In this document: positions 6,618-7,563 of the stretch, in pieces
Layout of the letters: every line of letters begins with the position of its first letter
How positions within the stretch are numbered: the first letter of the stretch is position 1
Assembly (NCBI GenBank): GCA_027018975.1
Contig: JALUXN010000270.1
Coordinates: forward strand, 1-7,563
DNA: 7,563 nt
Source: Mariprofundaceae bacterium
GTDB lineage: Bacteria; Pseudomonadota; Zetaproteobacteria; Mariprofundales; Mariprofundaceae
Direction of reading: 5' to 3'
Notes under the pieces: generated by a model
What the model was told of the DNA's origin: nothing
Database searches by the model: none
Seen by the model: only the letters and a program-made list of their open reading frames with translations
Position numbers and translations under genes: made by a program

Positions 6618-7486
6618 ATTTGACGCATATTGATGAGCTGATAGAAAAGTTTGACCATTTTGAAGGCATCTACAGGCGCAAAGAGATGGAGGAGGCGCTG
6701 ACGCTGAAAGATGAGATCACTCCCCGCTTACTTGGCATTCTCGAAACAATTATTGACGACCCTGAGCGTTATGCCCGCGAAGCGCACTTCGCCAACAACT
6801 ATGCTGTCGCGCTGCTGGCTCATTTTCAGGAACCGGCGGCTCATCTGCCGATCATTCGCGCCTTTTGCATCCCGGAGGTTCCAAGGGAAGAAATTTGGGG
6901 TGATATGGTGACCGAAACCCTGCCGATCCTGCTTGTTCAAACCTGCAATGGTCAATTTGATGCCATCAGGGCGCTGGTCGCCGATAGAGAAGCGCCTGAA
7001 TACGTGCGCGGCGCTGCTGTTGATGCTCTGACTTATGCAGTGGCGCAGGGCGTGCTTGAGCGCGAAGATGTGGTTCTTTTTCTCTCGGGGCAATTCACCG
7101 GCGCCGAGGCGGGTTTGGATTCGGATTATTGGAGCAATATCGCTTCCGCCATCAGTGATATCCACCCCGATGGCGCTATGGAAGTCATCCGCAAGGCTTA
7201 TGCCGACGGCCTTATAAATCCCGGTTATGTCGCCCTGGAATCGATCGAAGAGGATATGGCAGACAGTAAGGAAGAGGTGCTCGCCCGCTTTCAGGGTTGG
7301 GTGGATGGTCGATTCCCCCAAGATGTTCATGGCTATCTGTCGTGGTTCGCCTGTTTCGAGAAAAGAATCCCGAAGAAGGTGAAACCACATGTGGATTGCA
7401 CGCACAAGGCGCAACAGAACAAAAAGAAAAAGAACCGAGCCAAAAACAAGCAGGCGAAAAAAGCCCGCAAAAAGAGCCGTCGGTAA
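6614..7486 (+). CDS. DUF1186 domain-containing protein with lysine-rich tail
   Basis: A 290-residue protein whose residues 1-248 look like DUF1186 (PF06685), a family of unknown function. It is almost all helical, with HEAT-like pairs: around 58-84 (FANNYAVALLAHFQEPAAH), the family-like stretch IWGDMVTETLPILL (94-107), 128-145 (PEYVRGAAVDALTYAV) and 173-210. There is no signal peptide or membrane segment, so it is probably cytosolic. Many DUF1186 proteins end in a zinc-binding SEC-C motif (CxCxSGKKYKKC-like); here that is absent, and residues 250-290 carry 20 Lys/Arg of 41, 14 of them in the last 21. Such a tail could contact nucleic acid or ribosomes, by inference only. It begins by ATGA overlap with the DUF2130 stump and may be co-transcribed with the upstream genes, since no terminator is seen between. 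Sample GC (about 53%) is slightly lower than in the addA-like gene. Start supported by GGAGG at 6602-6606. Confidence 0.82.
   Translation: MNLTHIDELIEKFDHFEGIYRRKEMEEALTLKDEITPRLLGILETIIDDPERYAREAHFANNYAVALLAHFQEPAAHLPIIRAFCIPEVPREEIWGDMVTETLPILLVQTCNGQFDAIRALVADREAPEYVRGAAVDALTYAVAQGVLEREDVVLFLSGQFTGAEAGLDSDYWSNIASAISDIHPDGAMEVIRKAYADGLINPGYVALESIEEDMADSKEEVLARFQGWVDGRFPQDVHGYLSWFACFEKRIPKKVKPHVDCTHKAQQNKKKKNRAKNKQAKKARKKSRR
7377..7382 (+). promoter_or_regulatory. Possible ribosome binding site for small basic protein copy 2
   Basis: AGGTGA lies 6 bases before ATG 7389, within the DUF1186 coding sequence but in front of a different frame. It resembles the site used by the addA-like gene. 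It is the only good start signal found for the frame that reads into the conserved copy-2 core. Confidence 0.4.
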
Positions 7487-7563
7487 CAAAATCGGCACGA
7501 TCAAACCGGGTGATGTGAAGGTGTTCAAGAAGAGTCCGCCGCCGGCACAGGTGCAGAAGTCGC
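7389..7563 (+). CDS. Small basic protein of unknown function, copy 2 (cut by window end)
   Basis: From ATG 7389 a frame stays open for at least 58 codons and runs off the window. Its last 26 codons read NKIGTIKPGDVKVFKK then SPPPAQVQKS, clearly related to copy 1 (TKIATIKPGDIKVRKK, CAPSTQVQKS). Over 7485-7563 the DNA matches 6262-6340 at 62 of 79 positions by hand count. The first 32 codons overlap the lysine-rich tail of the DUF1186 gene in the +1 frame and are themselves Arg/Lys-rich, as A-rich DNA would give in several frames. Either this is a true 98-base overlap with its own ribosome binding site (AGGTGA, 7377-7382), or the copy has lost its start and is a pseudogene. No ATG or GTG lies between the DUF1186 stop and the conserved core. 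The conserved core is real; the start is uncertain. Confidence 0.45.
   Translation, partial: MWIARTRRNRTKRKRTEPKTSRRKKPAKRAVGNKIGTIKPGDVKVFKKSPPPAQVQKS
7485..7563 (+). repeat. Direct repeat unit B (core of small ORF copy 2)
   Basis: Second member of the 79-base direct repeat, starting two bases before the end of the DUF1186 stop codon and cut by the window end. The pair brackets the fossil helicase/DUF2130 junction and the DUF1186 gene. Confidence 0.8.

Noticed and set aside
7420..7432. Slippery-looking AAAAAGAAAAAG in the DUF1186 tail as a -1 frameshift site
   Set aside because: A -1 shift would enter the wrong frame; reaching the copy-2 core needs +1, and the preceding base does not complete an X-XXY-YYZ heptamer.
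7350..7486. SEC-C zinc motif at the DUF1186 C-terminus
   Set aside because: Only C247 and C262 are present, without the CxCxSGKKYKKC pattern.
6728..7528. 266-codon open frame on the minus strand opposite DUF1186, with a hydrophobic N-terminus
   Set aside because: It mirrors the DUF1186 gene; the Phe/Leu-rich start is the complement of Lys codons. No ribosome binding site or family likeness.

Overview
The window looks like an ordinary bacterial chromosome segment, most likely from a proteobacterium. Gene bodies are roughly 55-62% GC where I hand-counted sample lines, genes are tightly packed with short start/stop overlaps, and Shine-Dalgarno sequences are strong. The two main proteins resemble the AddA/AddB pairs of alpha-, gamma- and zetaproteobacteria. 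A finer placement would be a guess; a zetaproteobacterium such as Mariprofundus is my weak favourite.

Layout, all supported genes on the + strand. Positions 1-427 are AT-richer (about 45% GC in the first 120 bases) and hold no convincing gene, only a doubtful 72-codon frame and, at 310-341, two adjacent stem-loops that share the same CTAAA loop. Positions 440-3058 encode an AddB-like inactive-helicase/PD-(D/E)XK nuclease with an intact iron-sulfur cysteine set. Positions 3051-6251 encode its partner, an AddA-like UvrD/Rep-type helicase with its own C-terminal nuclease. Together they should form a two-nuclease helicase complex that processes double-strand DNA ends for recombination and degrades foreign linear DNA. 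A 54-codon basic ORF (6244-6408) overlaps the end of the helicase gene by 8 bases, with the same ATGNNTAA geometry as the addB-addA junction, so the three genes read as one translationally coupled unit.

Positions 6395-6617 look like a fossil gene junction: a decayed C-terminal end of a large SNF2/DEAD-type helicase (one in-frame stop, one frameshift, ending in a recognisable RWRL tail) overlapping, through an ATGA, a 25-codon stump of a DUF2130 protein N-terminus. That stump in turn overlaps by ATGA the start of an intact DUF1186 protein (6614-7486), an alpha-helical repeat protein with a very lysine/arginine-rich tail.

At the right edge a second copy of the small basic ORF appears (conserved part 7485-7563, cut by the window end). 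Over 79 bases it matches the first copy at 62 positions by my hand alignment. Its only ATG with a good ribosome binding site lies inside the DUF1186 gene in another frame, so it either overlaps that gene by 98 bases or has lost its start. The repeated small protein, sitting each time at the 3' end of a larger gene, and the fossil junction are the least expected things here. I see no RNA genes, CRISPR arrays, insertion sequences or clear terminators.
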